Assembly (NCBI GenBank): GCA_937874515.1
Contig: CALNBV010000130.1
Span: forward strand, 1-64,000
Direction of reading: 5' to 3'
Length of the DNA stretch: 64,000 bases
DNA from: an uncultured Paenibacillaceae bacterium
GTDB lineage: Bacteria > Bacillota > Bacilli > Aneurinibacillales > Aneurinibacillaceae
A program made the translations under genes and the position numbers. The notes under the pieces were generated by a model that saw nothing but the letters and a program-made list of their open reading frames with translations, was not told where the DNA came from and did no database searches. The number at the start of each line of letters is the position of its first letter. The first letter of the stretch is position 1. This document shows positions 37,242 through 47,566 of this stretch, piece after piece.

Positions 37242-38585
37242 TTAATGATCATTATGACTTCGTTCTAAACTGACAAACTTATTAAATTCCTTCAAAAATG
37301 CTAATTCTACAGTTCCCGTAGGACCACTACGTTGCTTTCCAATAATCACTTCAATGATATTCTTATTCTCGGTTTCTTTGTCATAATAATCATCCCGATA
37401 AAGGAAGGCTACCACATCAGCATCTTGCTCAATACTCCCTGATTCACGTATATCAGAAAGCATAGGACGTTTATCCTGGCGTTGTTCAACTGCCCGACTC
37501 AACTGAGATAAAGCAATCACGGGACATTCCAATTCCCTGGCAAGAAGTTTTAAGGTACGAGAAATTTCTGAAATTTCCTGTTGACGATTGTCTCCTCCTC
37601 GATGCCCTGTAATCAATTGAAGATAGTCCAACATAATTAACCCTAAACCAGATTCAACTTTAAGACGACGGCATTTTGCTCTAATTTCATTGATTGTAAT
37701 ACCCGGCGTATCATCAATAAAAATAGGGGCCCCAGAAAGGGTTCCTATGGCCATGGTTAACTTATGCCAATCCTCCTCAGTAAAATATCCAGTTCGCATG
37801 TGCTGGGCATCAATATTTCCTTCTGCACAAATCATCCGTTGTACTAATTGTGGCCCCGACATTTCCAAACTAAAGATAGCGACTGGCATTTGCGACCGAA
37901 CCGCTACATTTTGTGCTACATTAAGAGCAAAAGCGGTTTTACCTACCCCAGGGCGAGCTGCAAGAATAATCAATTCAGAAGGTTTTAAGCCGGATAACAT
38001 ACGATCCAAATCTGGATACCCGGTAGGCACCCCAGTTATATCCCTTTTACTTGTAGCCAATGTTTCAATCTGTTCATAGGTTTCCATTAAAACATCTTTA
38101 ATATGCCGAAATCCTGAAGAATATCGACGCTGGGAAACCTCCATAATCCGTTTTTCCGCTTCGCTTAAGACAGCTGTTACATCTTCCCCTGTGGCATACC
38201 CTTCAGAGGCGATTTGTGTTGCTGCACGAATTAACCGGCGCAAAATCGCCTTTTCTTCAACAACCCTTGCATAGTATTCCACATTGGCTGCAGTAGGAAC
38301 AGATGTGGCTAAATCCGTAAGATAGGAAACGCCACCTATTTCTTCTAACTGTTTCAGCTTTTCTAATTCTGCAGTTACAGTGACTAAATCGACGGGCTCT
38401 CCTCGTTCGGTTAAGCGAATCATTGCATGATAAATGCGCTGATGGGCGACCCGGTAAAAGTCTTCAGGTACTAAAATGTCCGTTGAAGTGAGCAATGCTT
38501 CCTGTTCTAAAAAAATAGCCCCCAAAACGGCCTGTTCTGCCTCTATGTTTTGGGGTGGAATACGATCGAGGAAAAGTTCACTCAT
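37242..38585 (-). CDS. dnaB: Replicative DNA helicase (DnaB family)
   Basis: 447 residues: an N-terminal collar domain (1-150), a linker helix and a RecA-like motor with Walker A ARPGVGKTAF, the LDYLQLI Walker B and SQLSRAVEQR. It unwinds DNA at the fork as a hexamer; Bacillus calls it DnaC. GAGGG precedes the ATG. It follows rplI by 16 bases, a conserved order. Confidence 0.97.
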   Translation of the reverse strand: MSELFLDRIPPQNIEAEQAVLGAIFLEQEALLTSTDILVPEDFYRVAHQRIYHAMIRLTERGEPVDLVTVTAELEKLKQLEEIGGVSYLTDLATSVPTAANVEYYARVVEEKAILRRLIRAATQIASEGYATGEDVTAVLSEAEKRIMEVSQRRYSSGFRHIKDVLMETYEQIETLATSKRDITGVPTGYPDLDRMLSGLKPSELIILAARPGVGKTAFALNVAQNVAVRSQMPVAIFSLEMSGPQLVQRMICAEGNIDAQHMRTGYFTEEDWHKLTMAIGTLSGAPIFIDDTPGITINEIRAKCRRLKVESGLGLIMLDYLQLITGHRGGDNRQQEISEISRTLKLLARELECPVIALSQLSRAVEQRQDKRPMLSDIRESGSIEQDADVVAFLYRDDYYDKETENKNIIEVIIGKQRSGPTGTVELAFLKEFNKFVSLERSHNDH

Positions 38586-38601
38586 GTGGATCCCTCATTT
38601 T

Positions 38602-39045
38602 TTATTGTTCAATAACATGAACATTTAATTTTGCCATAACTTCTGGATGTATTTTTAAAGGTACATGGGTATATCCCATGGTGCGAATAGGGTCATCTAA
38701 GAGAATTTTCCGTTTATCAATTTGGATATTTTTCTTTTTCAATTCATCCGCAATTTGTTTGGTGCTAATGGCCCCAAAAAGGCGGCCATCTTTCCCGGCT
38801 TTTGCCTGAATGGTAATCTCCATTTGTTCAATTTCTTTTGCCAACTGTTGGGCTTCTATTTTCTCTTGCTCTTTTCGCTTTTCATATGCTTGATCATGGG
38901 CTTTCTGCATTTTGACATTCCCATCGGTAGCAACCTGAACGAGCCCCTTTTTCAAAAGGAAATTGCGAGCATATCCATCAGATACTTCTTTTACTTCTCC
39001 CTTTTTCCCCTGTCCTTTTACATCTTGTAGAAAAATTACTCTCAT
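38602..39045 (-). CDS. rplI: Ribosomal protein bL9
   Basis: 147 residues: [21 protein letters not shown] start, a long central helix and the C-terminal rRNA-binding lobe. The ATG overlaps the end of gdpP by four bases. GGGGGAATTGAA precedes it. Confidence 0.97.
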   Translation of the reverse strand: MRVIFLQDVKGQGKKGEVKEVSDGYARNFLLKKGLVQVATDGNVKMQKAHDQAYEKRKEQEKIEAQQLAKEIEQMEITIQAKAGKDGRLFGAISTKQIADELKKKNIQIDKRKILLDDPIRTMGYTHVPLKIHPEVMAKLNVHVIEQ

Positions 39046-41000
39046 TTCAATTCCCCCTTCACCGTTTTCAAGCATTCTTTTAACCGGGTTACTGCTCCGG
39101 CAACGGTCTCATCTTTCAACTGAGCTGCAGCATTGTTTAAATGGCCTCCCCCGCCTAGCATTTCCATGATGACCTGCACATTAAATTCACCGAGGGAACG
39201 GGCACTGATGGAAACTAAATGGTCAGGACGACGGCAAACCACAAAGGAGGCTTCTATTCCTGCCATAGTTAGTAACGTATCTGCAGCCTGTGCGATTAAT
39301 AGTTGGCCATAGGTCTCATTTTCCTCACCTACAGCAATGGCTACCACATTATTTATTACTTCCGTATTATGAATAATCTCTGAACGGCGGATATACTGAG
39401 TGAGATCTTCTTTCAAAAGAATTTGCACTAAATTCGTATCTGCACCCATCCTTCGTAAAAATGAAGCAGCCTCAAAGGTACGAGCTCCTGTACGGAAGGC
39501 AAAACTCTTTGTATCTACAACAATCCCTGCTAAAAGTGCTGTTGCTTCAAATAAATCTAAAGACAACTTGTCTCCTTGATATTGAAGTAATTCGGTGACC
39601 AATTCGCTGGTTGAGGAGGCATAGGGTTCAAGATAAATCAACACTGGATCTGCAAAGAATTCCTCTGAACGGCGATGATGGTCGATAACAACCACTCTGT
39701 TTGTTGAATGAAGGAGACGGGGTTCTAAAACCATTGAAGGGCGGTGTGTATCCACAATGATTACCAATGTCTTCCGGGTAACCAGAGAAATAGCATGGTC
39801 ACTGGTAACAAAATAATCCCCTAGGGTTTCATGGTTGTGTACCCCTTGCATTAAACGGTCTATTGATGGATTGCTCTCATCTAAAACAATGTAAGCCTCT
39901 TTTTCATTAGCAATGGCTGCTTTTAGTACACCAATCGCTGCCCCAATGGCATCCATATCAGGAATCTTATGTCCCATAATTAAAACATGGTCGCTTTCTA
40001 ACATTAAATCCCTGAGGGCATGGGATATTACCCTTGCACGCACCCGGGTACGCTTCTCTACGGCATTTGACTTCCCGCCAAAGAAGATAATCTTATCATT
40101 GTTTTTAACCGCTGCCTGGTCGCCACCACGGCCTAATGCAGTATCTAAACTAGATTGGGCAATATCACCTAACTCAATTAAAGTGTCCTTCCCCGCACCT
40201 ACACCAATACTTAAGGTTAAGGGGATTTTATTCTGTCCTGTCATTTCCCGAACAACATCTAAAATATCAAAACGTGATTCCTCAAGTTGGTGCAATGTGG
40301 CCTGATCCATAACTGCTAGCATCTTATCAGAAGTATAACGACGCAGATAGATGCCATATCTATTGGCCCATTTCGTAATCGCACCGGTTATTTTCGTTAA
40401 TAATTCACTGCTCGTCTGTTCATCCATGGTTTGGGATACTTCTTCAAGGTTATCTAAGTGAATAATAGCAAAGACAGCCTTTTCTTCATGATAACGTGTT
40501 TGTAGCTCTTTAAATACAGTAATATCCTTAAAAAAATAAAGTCGCTCTTGTGGATGGATTTCTACCTCATAAATCCGTTTGCGAAAGCTAATTTCTAATT
40601 TGGTCACATCACCTTTTACATCAGAAAGAGGAGGGATGATTCCCGTAATTTTCTCACCAATTAAATTATCCTTTTCCACCATCTCACGAATATAAGGATT
40701 ATGCCACTCGATGGTTTTTTCCTGATTCACAAGAATAATGCCAATAGGCATTTTATTGATGACTTCTTCCCCTGACTTTTTGATGCGATGGCTTAATGTA
40801 GAAATATATGTTTCTAGCTCTTCGATATATAATTGTTCATTTCTTACGGTTAAATAAGCAACACCCACGATAAATAAAATACCTATAATCCCAATAACCC
40901 AATGAACAAAAATTGAAAGCAAAACGTTTGTTACGATTAATAAGATTAGGGATAAAATAAGATGGATTCCATACCAACGTTTTGCCAGGAACTTGGGCAT
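39042..41000 (-). CDS. gdpP: Cyclic di-AMP phosphodiesterase GdpP
   Basis: 652 residues: two N-terminal membrane helices (about 10-50), a PAS domain (about 70-160), a degenerate GGDEF domain (about 170-300) and DHH (about 340-490, DxD and DHHRR motifs) plus DHHA1 (about 560-645) domains. It degrades cyclic di-AMP to pApA and so affects potassium homeostasis and cell wall stress. GGAG precedes the ATG. Confidence 0.95.
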   Translation of the reverse strand: MPKFLAKRWYGIHLILSLILLIVTNVLLSIFVHWVIGIIGILFIVGVAYLTVRNEQLYIEELETYISTLSHRIKKSGEEVINKMPIGIILVNQEKTIEWHNPYIREMVEKDNLIGEKITGIIPPLSDVKGDVTKLEISFRKRIYEVEIHPQERLYFFKDITVFKELQTRYHEEKAVFAIIHLDNLEEVSQTMDEQTSSELLTKITGAITKWANRYGIYLRRYTSDKMLAVMDQATLHQLEESRFDILDVVREMTGQNKIPLTLSIGVGAGKDTLIELGDIAQSSLDTALGRGGDQAAVKNNDKIIFFGGKSNAVEKRTRVRARVISHALRDLMLESDHVLIMGHKIPDMDAIGAAIGVLKAAIANEKEAYIVLDESNPSIDRLMQGVHNHETLGDYFVTSDHAISLVTRKTLVIIVDTHRPSMVLEPRLLHSTNRVVVIDHHRRSEEFFADPVLIYLEPYASSTSELVTELLQYQGDKLSLDLFEATALLAGIVVDTKSFAFRTGARTFEAASFLRRMGADTNLVQILLKEDLTQYIRRSEIIHNTEVINNVVAIAVGEENETYGQLLIAQAADTLLTMAGIEASFVVCRRPDHLVSISARSLGEFNVQVIMEMLGGGGHLNNAAAQLKDETVAGAVTRLKECLKTVKGELK

Positions 41001-41011
41001 ACTCTCAGCTC

Positions 41012-42001
41012 CTACTTCTCAGAAAATCGATTCCTTAAATTAAATAATAGTTCTATTATACCAATGTATAAAAAAATTTGTGTAAAAGGAGTGAAAAATA
41101 ACATAATTAACACAAGAACAGTAAAAATTCCCCGATTCCACCCACGAATAATCCAATACTTCGTAATAACAGATATTCCCAGTACAAGCAATACTATACC
41201 AAGTAAGTAACTTCCATTCATCGCTACATTATATAAAAATAAATAATTTTTGATATCGGGAAAAAGCAAAATAAAAAACGCGATAAAATAATAATACAAA
41301 ATCCAGCGTGGTAAGTGCAAATCTTGAAATTTAGGTAATCCTTGAACTGATGTTCCCAACCTCTTAAAAACTCGCCGTGAAATGATATGGCTTACAAATG
41401 CTAGCATAAATGAACTTGTAATCAATAAAGAAGGCATAAGGATGATAAATATTTCTTTCACCTGAACTACTGTAGTATTTATATCTTGTTTTACATTCTC
41501 CCACTGTTGTTTATATTCAGGGGTATTCTGTTCAGATGGAAGGCTTTTCAAAATAGCATCCATATTTGATTGGACTAATTTATTTCCTTCATCCATCATG
41601 TTGAGAATCATATTCGGCAAATTCATATGAAACAAATAATTTGCGATGGCTAAATATAGTATGTAAACAAGTAAATAAGAAAAGGTTCCCCGGGCAATCA
41701 CAGTCCAGGCAGATACACCCTTGCGATAGGCAATTCCCATGATGATTCCTGGCAGAACCATGAATATGGAAACAGAAAGGAAGAAGAGATTTCCTATAAG
41801 AAAAGACAAGATAAACACAGCCAACGCTGTAATGATAATGGACTTTAAATCATTGCGTTTTGCATAAATGATAAAAGGGACTGGCAAAACGAATACTAAA
41901 ATGAATGATAATGGAGTGTAAAGGGCCAGCATAAGAATGATGAGATAAAGCCCATTTATAATTGCTCCTTCAACGATGGCACGAGTTTTATTATTTTGCA
42001 C
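41012..42001 (-). CDS. yybS: Membrane protein YybS (DUF2232)
   Basis: 329 residues with about eight hydrophobic helices, the DUF2232 family. Start GTG after GAGGTG. It lies 11 bases before gdpP in a conserved order with rpsR, ssb and rpsF; role unknown. Confidence 0.88.
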   Translation of the reverse strand: MQNNKTRAIVEGAIINGLYLIILMLALYTPLSFILVFVLPVPFIIYAKRNDLKSIIITALAVFILSFLIGNLFFLSVSIFMVLPGIIMGIAYRKGVSAWTVIARGTFSYLLVYILYLAIANYLFHMNLPNMILNMMDEGNKLVQSNMDAILKSLPSEQNTPEYKQQWENVKQDINTTVVQVKEIFIILMPSLLITSSFMLAFVSHIISRRVFKRLGTSVQGLPKFQDLHLPRWILYYYFIAFFILLFPDIKNYLFLYNVAMNGSYLLGIVLLVLGISVITKYWIIRGWNRGIFTVLVLIMLFFTPFTQIFLYIGIIELLFNLRNRFSEK

Positions 42002-42086
42002 AGGCGAATCACCTCAATTCATAAAAACTTTGGTTATATATTTAAAAAGACAGTAGGAATATTCCTACTGTCTTCTATTTTTGCAA

Positions 42087-42317
42087 TTATTCTGTTACGT
42101 ATGGTAAGAGCGCGATTTGACGAGCGCGTTTAATTGCGATAGTCAATTGACGCTGATATTTAGCAGAAGTACCAGTTACACGACGAGGTAAAATTTTACC
42201 GCGTTCGCTAACAAATTTCTTCAGCAAGTCGATGTCTTTGTAGTCGATATGGGTAATGTTATTAGAAGTAAAATAACACACTTTACGACGTTTGCCACGT
42301 CCACGACGTTGTGCCAT
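42087..42317 (-). CDS. rpsR: Ribosomal protein bS18
   Basis: 76 residues, basic N-terminus, [10 protein letters not shown] and the [16 protein letters not shown] core. GGAGGG precedes the ATG. Third gene of rpsF-ssb-rpsR. Confidence 0.97.
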   Translation of the reverse strand: MAQRRGRGKRRKVCYFTSNNITHIDYKDIDLLKKFVSERGKILPRRVTGTSAKYQRQLTIAIKRARQIALLPYVTE

Positions 42318-42349
42318 GAAAATTCCCTCCTTTACCTTCTAGGTTCGTC

Positions 42350-42826
42350 TTAAAATGGAAGATCGTCATCAGATATATCGATTGGGCTCTGACTACCTGC
42401 AAAGGGGTTCTTTTCAAAGGGAGTTTGCCCGCCACGATTTCGCTGATCGCCACCAAAAGGTGCAGGTGCCTCAAATTCATTACTACGGCTAGCCTGTCCT
42501 TGTCCTGAACCTCCGCCTAAAAATTGCACATTATCTGCTACAATTTCAGTTACATATACTTTTCGGCCTTCTTTGTTATCATAGTTGCGTACCTGAATAC
42601 GCCCCTCTATAGCTGCCTGCTGCCCTTTTTTAAGGTAATTGGCACATAATTCACCAAGCTGGCGCCAGGCCACAATTGGAATAAAATCAGTTTCTCTTTC
42701 ACCCTGTTGATTTGAAGTTCTTCGATCAATCGCCAGTGTAAAAGTTGTCACCGCAATTCCACTTGAAGTATACCGAAGTTCTGGATCCTTTGTTAAACGA
42801 CCTAACAAAACTGCGCGGTTAATCAC
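42350..42826 (-). CDS. ssb: Single-stranded DNA-binding protein
   Basis: 158 residues: an OB fold (1-110), a Gly/Gln-rich disordered linker and the acidic partner-binding tip DISDDDLPF. Start GTG (MINRAVLLGRLT) after GGGAGGGG. Confidence 0.97.
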   Translation of the reverse strand: MINRAVLLGRLTKDPELRYTSSGIAVTTFTLAIDRRTSNQQGERETDFIPIVAWRQLGELCANYLKKGQQAAIEGRIQVRNYDNKEGRKVYVTEIVADNVQFLGGGSGQGQASRSNEFEAPAPFGGDQRNRGGQTPFEKNPFAGSQSPIDISDDDLPF

Positions 42827-42854
42827 CTTAACCCCTCCCTAATCCAATTATGGA

Positions 42855-43145
42855 TTATTGTTCATCTTCACGAACAATCAAATAACGAATAACGTCATCG
42901 TTGATTTTCATCACGCGTTCTAATTCGTTAACAGCCTTTGGTTCAGACTGGAAGTTCATGAGCACATAGAAGCCTTCACGTTTATCTTTGATTTCATAAG
43001 CAAGACGTTTTTTTCCCATTTCATGAACCTTTTCCATTTCGCCGCCATCATTGGTAATAATAGAAGCGTAACGTTCAACAGAAGCTTTTAATGCTTCCTC
43101 CTGAAGGTTGGGATTAATAATGTACATAACTTCGTATTTCCGCAT
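42855..43145 (-). CDS. rpsF: Ribosomal protein bS6
   Basis: 96 residues starting MRKYEVMYII, with the family's VHEMGKKRLAYEI. AGGAGGTG lies 7 bases before the ATG. First gene of the operon, with a structured leader. Confidence 0.97.
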   Translation of the reverse strand: MRKYEVMYIINPNLQEEALKASVERYASIITNDGGEMEKVHEMGKKRLAYEIKDKREGFYVLMNFQSEPKAVNELERVMKINDDVIRYLIVREDEQ

Positions 43146-43171
43146 ACCTTTCACCTCCTTTTGGACTAACG

Positions 43172-43223
43172 GCCCTCTTATGAGGGCAAGGAGCGAGCAA
43201 TGTTGTTACACAATAAAACTCGC
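43172..43223 (-). promoter_or_regulatory. Structured rpsF leader (candidate S6:S18 binding site)
   Basis: Two stems: GCGAG/CTCGC (43219-43223 with 43193-43197) and GCCCTC-ATAA-GAGGGC (43187-43172) followed by CG. Bacterial rpsF leaders bind the S6:S18 complex for feedback control, with a conserved CCG. The match to that motif is by general shape; 220 non-coding bases here hold nothing else I can name. Confidence 0.45.
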
Positions 43224-43366
43224 ATTTTAAAATTATATCAGATTGCAAAAGTAACTTCAAGAACTTCTATAAAATTATGAAGTTTACCTTAGCTCATCAA
43301 TAATATACCATTTATTTACATATATGTCTACTTTTATTTTTAAATTAAATTAGTTTTGGTGACATC

Positions 43367-44473
43367 TTATACATTGAAACGGAAGTGCATAACATCTCCG
43401 TCTTCAACAATATACTCTTTTCCTTCCAAACGGAATTTGCCGTTTTCTTTCGCCTGGTTCGTGGATCCAGCAGCAATTAAATCGGCATAAGCAACGACTT
43501 CAGCACGAATAAACCCTCGTTCAAAATCGTTATGAATCACAGCTGCCGCCTGAGGGGCTTTTGTGCCTTGACGAATGGTCCAAGCACGTACTTCCTGCAC
43601 GCCTGCTGTGAAATAAGTAATTAAACCAAGGAGAGAGTATGCTGCACGGATTAAGCGGTCTAACCCTGACTCATTCAGACCTAATTCCTCTAAAAATAAT
43701 TGGCGGTCTTCATCTTCCATTTCTGCAATTTCTGCTTCTACTTTTGCAGAAATAATAACCACTTCTGAACCCTCTTCTTTTGCATATTCCCTTACCTTTT
43801 CTACATAAGGGTTGTTTCCCTGTTCCGCTTCAAGTATTCCATCTTCTGCAACATTTGCTACATAGAGAACAGGTTTAGCGGTTAAGAGATGAAAATGTTT
43901 GACTAACTTTATTTCATCGTCATTCATATCTAAGCTGCGAGCAGGTTGTTCATTTTCCAATGTTTTCTGCAAGCGAAGAAGAACATCATATTCCACTTTT
44001 GCTTCTTTATCGCCGGATTTTACTTTCCGCCCTAGGCGATCAATTCTCCGTTCTACGGATTCTAAATCTGCAAGAATTAATTCTAAATTAATGGTTGTAA
44101 TATCATTAATTGGGTCAATTTTTCCTTCAACGTGTGTAATATTTTCATCTTCAAAACAACGTACCACATGAGCAATAGCATCCACTTCACGAATATGGGA
44201 TAGGAATTGGTTTCCTAAACCTTCCCCTTTACTTGCCCCACGAACAAGGCCGGCAATATCTACAAATTGAAAAGCTGTAGGTACCGTACGATTTGGAATA
44301 ACAATTTCCGTTAATTTATTTAAACGGGGGTCTGGCACTTCAACGACACCAACATTAGGGTCAATGGTACAGAAAGGGTAATTGGCAGATTCGGCTCCTG
44401 CCTGAGTAATTGCATTAAAAAGGGTCGATTTCCCCACATTAGGCAAACCAACAATACCGCAAGAATTAGCCAT
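43367..44473 (-). CDS. ychF: Redox-regulated ATPase/GTPase YchF (Obg family)
   Basis: 368 residues. G1 GLPNVGKST near the N-terminus, G3 DIAG, a coiled-coil insertion and a C-terminal TGS domain (about 280-366). YchF prefers ATP and binds ribosomes. GGAGTG lies before the ATG. Confidence 0.95.
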   Translation of the reverse strand: MANSCGIVGLPNVGKSTLFNAITQAGAESANYPFCTIDPNVGVVEVPDPRLNKLTEIVIPNRTVPTAFQFVDIAGLVRGASKGEGLGNQFLSHIREVDAIAHVVRCFEDENITHVEGKIDPINDITTINLELILADLESVERRIDRLGRKVKSGDKEAKVEYDVLLRLQKTLENEQPARSLDMNDDEIKLVKHFHLLTAKPVLYVANVAEDGILEAEQGNNPYVEKVREYAKEEGSEVVIISAKVEAEIAEMEDEDRQLFLEELGLNESGLDRLIRAAYSLLGLITYFTAGVQEVRAWTIRQGTKAPQAAAVIHNDFERGFIRAEVVAYADLIAAGSTNQAKENGKFRLEGKEYIVEDGDVMHFRFNV

Positions 44474-44490
44474 TTATTGAAACACTCCTT

Positions 44491-44688
44491 TTACTCTTGG
44501 TTCTTCTCCAGGACTTTTTTAACCTTTTTTTCAAAGGTTTGACGAGGGATGAGCACACTATGGTCACAACCCATACATTTAATACGAATATCCATCCCCA
44601 TTCGGATGATTTTCCAAGCGTTCGTTCCGCATGGATGGGGTTTTTTCATCATTACAACATCATTTAAACCAAATTGTTTTTTCTCCAT
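44491..44688 (-). CDS. yyzM: DUF951 family protein (YyzM)
   Basis: 65 residues with the DUF951 pattern: KKPHPCGTNAW and IKCMGCDHSVLIPR. Three cysteines could bind a metal. It lies 17 bases before ychF in a conserved pair; role unknown. Confidence 0.88.
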   Translation of the reverse strand: MEKKQFGLNDVVMMKKPHPCGTNAWKIIRMGMDIRIKCMGCDHSVLIPRQTFEKKVKKVLEKNQE

Positions 44689-44836
44689 GGGAAATCCCCC
44701 TCATCAATTACATCCGGACTATATCAAAGTTAGTGCATACTAACCTTTATGACAAAATATTATAAAGGGAAATTGCAAAAGAATCTACCTAAAAACCTGA
44801 ATACATTGGACATACTAAATGCAGGAGGTGATCTAT

Positions 44837-44980
44837 GTGGCAACTAATCAAGCTATCAGCTTTTCCCCTGCACCATTGGATGAAAAAGATATTGATAAAA
44901 TTCGTTCCCTTGAACAACAATTAAGCCAGGAATTAAATAAATCCATCGTGATTCTGGCTTATGAAAATCAAACCCACTAA
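44837..44980 (+). CDS. Small protein with GTG start
   Basis: 47 residues: MATNQAISFSPAPLDEKDID then a helix IRSLEQQLSQELNKS and IVILAYE. AGGAGGTG lies 6 bases before the GTG. It is convergent with mscS and overlaps its stop by four bases. I recall similar small proteins in related genomes but no function. Confidence 0.65.
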   Translation: MATNQAISFSPAPLDEKDIDKIRSLEQQLSQELNKSIVILAYENQTH

Positions 44981-45873
44981 CTTTGTTGTTTTAGCTTTTG
45001 TGCTTGTTCAATTGGATTCATCATAACCATTGTAGAATAAGGAATCTTGATTCCCTTTTCCTCAAACAATTGAACGATTTCCGAACGCAATTGACGAGTA
45101 ACCTTTGCATTTTCCGTTGGCTTACATTCTGCAGTGATCCGAATCACAATATCAGATTGGCCAAACCGCTCAACCCCCAAAACCTTGGGGGTTTCTACGA
45201 TTTCTTCAATAGATTCCTTCCATTGTGACCCTTTTTCTTGCAATAGTTTAACTACTTTATCAATATCCTCATTATAAGAAATGCTTACATCAACAATGGC
45301 TACTGAATTTTCAACAGATAGATTGGTAACCTGTGTAATGGAGCCATTGGGAATAATATGTATTTCTCCTGTCCATGCTTTGATTTTCGTAATACGCAAC
45401 CCAATTTCCTGAACCGTCCCCGTTACATTATTAATCATCACCGTATCACCAACGGCAAACTGGTCTTCAAAAATTATAAAAAATCCTGTAATTACATCCC
45501 TAACTAAATTTTGCGCCCCAAAACCTACTGCCAAACCAATAACACCGGCACTTGCCAATATGGGTTTTGGATCATATCCAAGAAAAGTGAAAATGTTAAA
45601 GAAAACAATAAAATATATCACATACTTGGAAATATTTTTTACCAAAGCACGCATGGTTTCACTGCGTCTGGCATCTAAACGAAGTTTTTGAAACCTGTCC
45701 CCTTCCCGTTTTATAAAAATCCTATCAACGGCTGCATCTGATATTTTCACTATGATTTTTGCAAGAATTAAAACAAGTAGGATTTTTAAAATGGTTACAC
45801 CATAGCTGATCCAACGGTCTTCATTTGAAATATACTCCATGAATTTTAAATAATAGTTGTTAAAGTGATCCAC
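44977..45873 (-). CDS. Small-conductance mechanosensitive channel (MscS family)
   Basis: 298 residues: three membrane helices (about 20-40, 65-85, 88-120) with the Gly/Ala-rich pore helix GVIGLAVGFGAQNLVRDVITGF, then the beta domain and cytoplasmic cage. Opens on membrane tension during osmotic downshock. Start GTG directly after the stop of the upstream gene. Confidence 0.93.
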   Translation of the reverse strand: MDHFNNYYLKFMEYISNEDRWISYGVTILKILLVLILAKIIVKISDAAVDRIFIKREGDRFQKLRLDARRSETMRALVKNISKYVIYFIVFFNIFTFLGYDPKPILASAGVIGLAVGFGAQNLVRDVITGFFIIFEDQFAVGDTVMINNVTGTVQEIGLRITKIKAWTGEIHIIPNGSITQVTNLSVENSVAIVDVSISYNEDIDKVVKLLQEKGSQWKESIEEIVETPKVLGVERFGQSDIVIRITAECKPTENAKVTRQLRSEIVQLFEEKGIKIPYSTMVMMNPIEQAQKLKQQS

Positions 45874-46128
45874 CTATTTCTCACCCTCAAACGAAATGTA
45901 TTGTCCATTCTTTTCATAATAAAAACCCTTTATTTCCACATGTTCTCTTTTAAAGGTTTCCTGAACTAAAGGGAAATCATCCATAGGAAAATCAATAGAT
46001 AATGCACAACCTGCAGTAATGGCCTTTGGGGTGGGACGAGTATCCAGATCAATTCCCAAAAACTCCAATAGGGTTTCGGCCCTTAGTGCCTGTTGTGTTG
46101 AATCAAAAGCAATTAACACTTTTCTCAT
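45874..46128 (-). CDS. DUF3343 protein (possible sulfur/selenium carrier)
   Basis: 84 residues of the DUF3343 family, start MRKVLIAFDSTQQAL, with one conserved Cys in ITAGCALSI. The family has been proposed to carry sulfur or selenium for transfer. A cysteine desulfurase gene lies 1.4 kb away. GGGGGA precedes the ATG. Confidence 0.8.
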   Translation of the reverse strand: MRKVLIAFDSTQQALRAETLLEFLGIDLDTRPTPKAITAGCALSIDFPMDDFPLVQETFKREHVEIKGFYYEKNGQYISFEGEK

Positions 46129-46241
46129 TATCTATCCCCCTTAAAATTTAATGAAAACTTCAAATAAATTTGAATATAATGTATATTTTTTCTAACCCCA
46201 TCTTATACTAGTACTACTATATGTGTATATAGGGGGTAAGA

Positions 46242-46841
46242 ATGAAGAATAATAGTACGTTACCCACTCAACTGCTTAATACTTTTAAAGTACTTTATCA
46301 TGAGGAATGTGCAGTCCATGAATTAAATCAGAATTTACAGCAATATTTCAAAAGCTACCAAACACATTCGGAAATTGTTCTTTTGTGTATTGGAACAGAC
46401 CGATCAACTGGAGATGCCCTTGGTCCACTGGTAGGATCAAAATTAGAGCGAATGTATCCAACAAATTGTACCATTTACGGTACCCTGGATTCACCCGTTC
46501 ATGCAGTGAATTTACAAGAAACCCTAGATCGAGTCCAAGATTCACACCATAACCCCCTTATCATTGGCATTGATGCCTGTTTAGGCCAATTTTCAAGTGT
46601 AGGTAAGATTTCTATCACAAATGGACCCTTGAAACCGGGGGCAGGAGTGAAGAAAAGTCTCCCTGAAGTAGGGCATTTCCATATTACTGGCATTGTGAAT
46701 ATCGGTGGATTTATGGAATACTTTGTCCTGCAAAATACCCGATTAAATCTTGTTATGAAGATGGCCGACGTCATTGCCACTTCACTAAGTTTATCCATTG
46801 ATAAAAGCCAGAAAAAAAGATATAACCGATTCATGCGCTAA
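46242..46841 (+). CDS. yyaC: Sporulation protein YyaC
   Basis: 199 residues, with CIGTDRSTGDALGPLVG and IGIDACLGQ, the YyaC/DUF1256 family related in fold to the spore protease Gpr. It is a marker of endospore formers. AGGGGG precedes the ATG. Plus strand, against the direction of its neighbours. Confidence 0.93.
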   Translation: MKNNSTLPTQLLNTFKVLYHEECAVHELNQNLQQYFKSYQTHSEIVLLCIGTDRSTGDALGPLVGSKLERMYPTNCTIYGTLDSPVHAVNLQETLDRVQDSHHNPLIIGIDACLGQFSSVGKISITNGPLKPGAGVKKSLPEVGHFHITGIVNIGGFMEYFVLQNTRLNLVMKMADVIATSLSLSIDKSQKKRYNRFMR

Positions 46842-46852
46842 TTTTCATACTA

Positions 46853-47563
46853 TTAGATGACCTGGAATTTATGTAATAAATACACACCTATAACAACAAT
46901 AATTATGGATGGGAGCATATTTGCTACCCTTATTTTTTTTATTCCCAGCATATTTATCCCAATGGCTATAATCATAATTCCACCTGTTGCGGTTAACTCG
47001 TTAATCATAATTTCCATTAAATCATCACTTATAAACTGTTGAATAAAATAAGCACTCAAAGTAATCGCAGATTGATAAAGAAACACTGGAATTGCTGAGA
47101 AAATGACACCAATTCCCATGGTTGATGCAAAAAGAATCGCTGTGAAACCATCTAATAAGGATTTCGTTAATAACAGTTGGTGATCATGGCGAATTCCACT
47201 ATCTAATGACCCAAGAATTGCCATGGCGCCTACACAATAAATGATGGTTGCAGAAACAAAAGCTGCTGAAATATTGCCCTGGCCTTTTTTCCCAACCCAC
47301 CGTTCCAAATGGTTTCCCATACCTTCAAGTTTGTCTTCTAATGCCCACCACTCGCCAAGTAGTGTTCCAATCACAATGCTAAAAATGACAATAATAAAAT
47401 TATTGGATGAAAGGCCCATTTCTATTCCCATTACCACAACACACAGACCAATTACTTGTACAATGGAATTTTTCACATTATCTTTCATTCCATTTATGGT
47501 TTGTCCAAGAAGTGAACCAATGATGATTGCTAACGCATTAACAATTGTCCCTAATAAAATCAC
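46853..47563 (-). CDS. DUF554 membrane protein
   Basis: 236 residues, about six or seven helices, DUF554 (YdfK/YqgA) family of unknown transport role. Start GTG after GGAGGG, three bases after the desulfurase stop, so co-transcribed. Confidence 0.87.
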   Translation of the reverse strand: MILLGTIVNALAIIIGSLLGQTINGMKDNVKNSIVQVIGLCVVVMGIEMGLSSNNFIIVIFSIVIGTLLGEWWALEDKLEGMGNHLERWVGKKGQGNISAAFVSATIIYCVGAMAILGSLDSGIRHDHQLLLTKSLLDGFTAILFASTMGIGVIFSAIPVFLYQSAITLSAYFIQQFISDDLMEIMINELTATGGIMIIAIGINMLGIKKIRVANMLPSIIIVVIGVYLLHKFQVI

Positions 47564-47566
47564 GTC

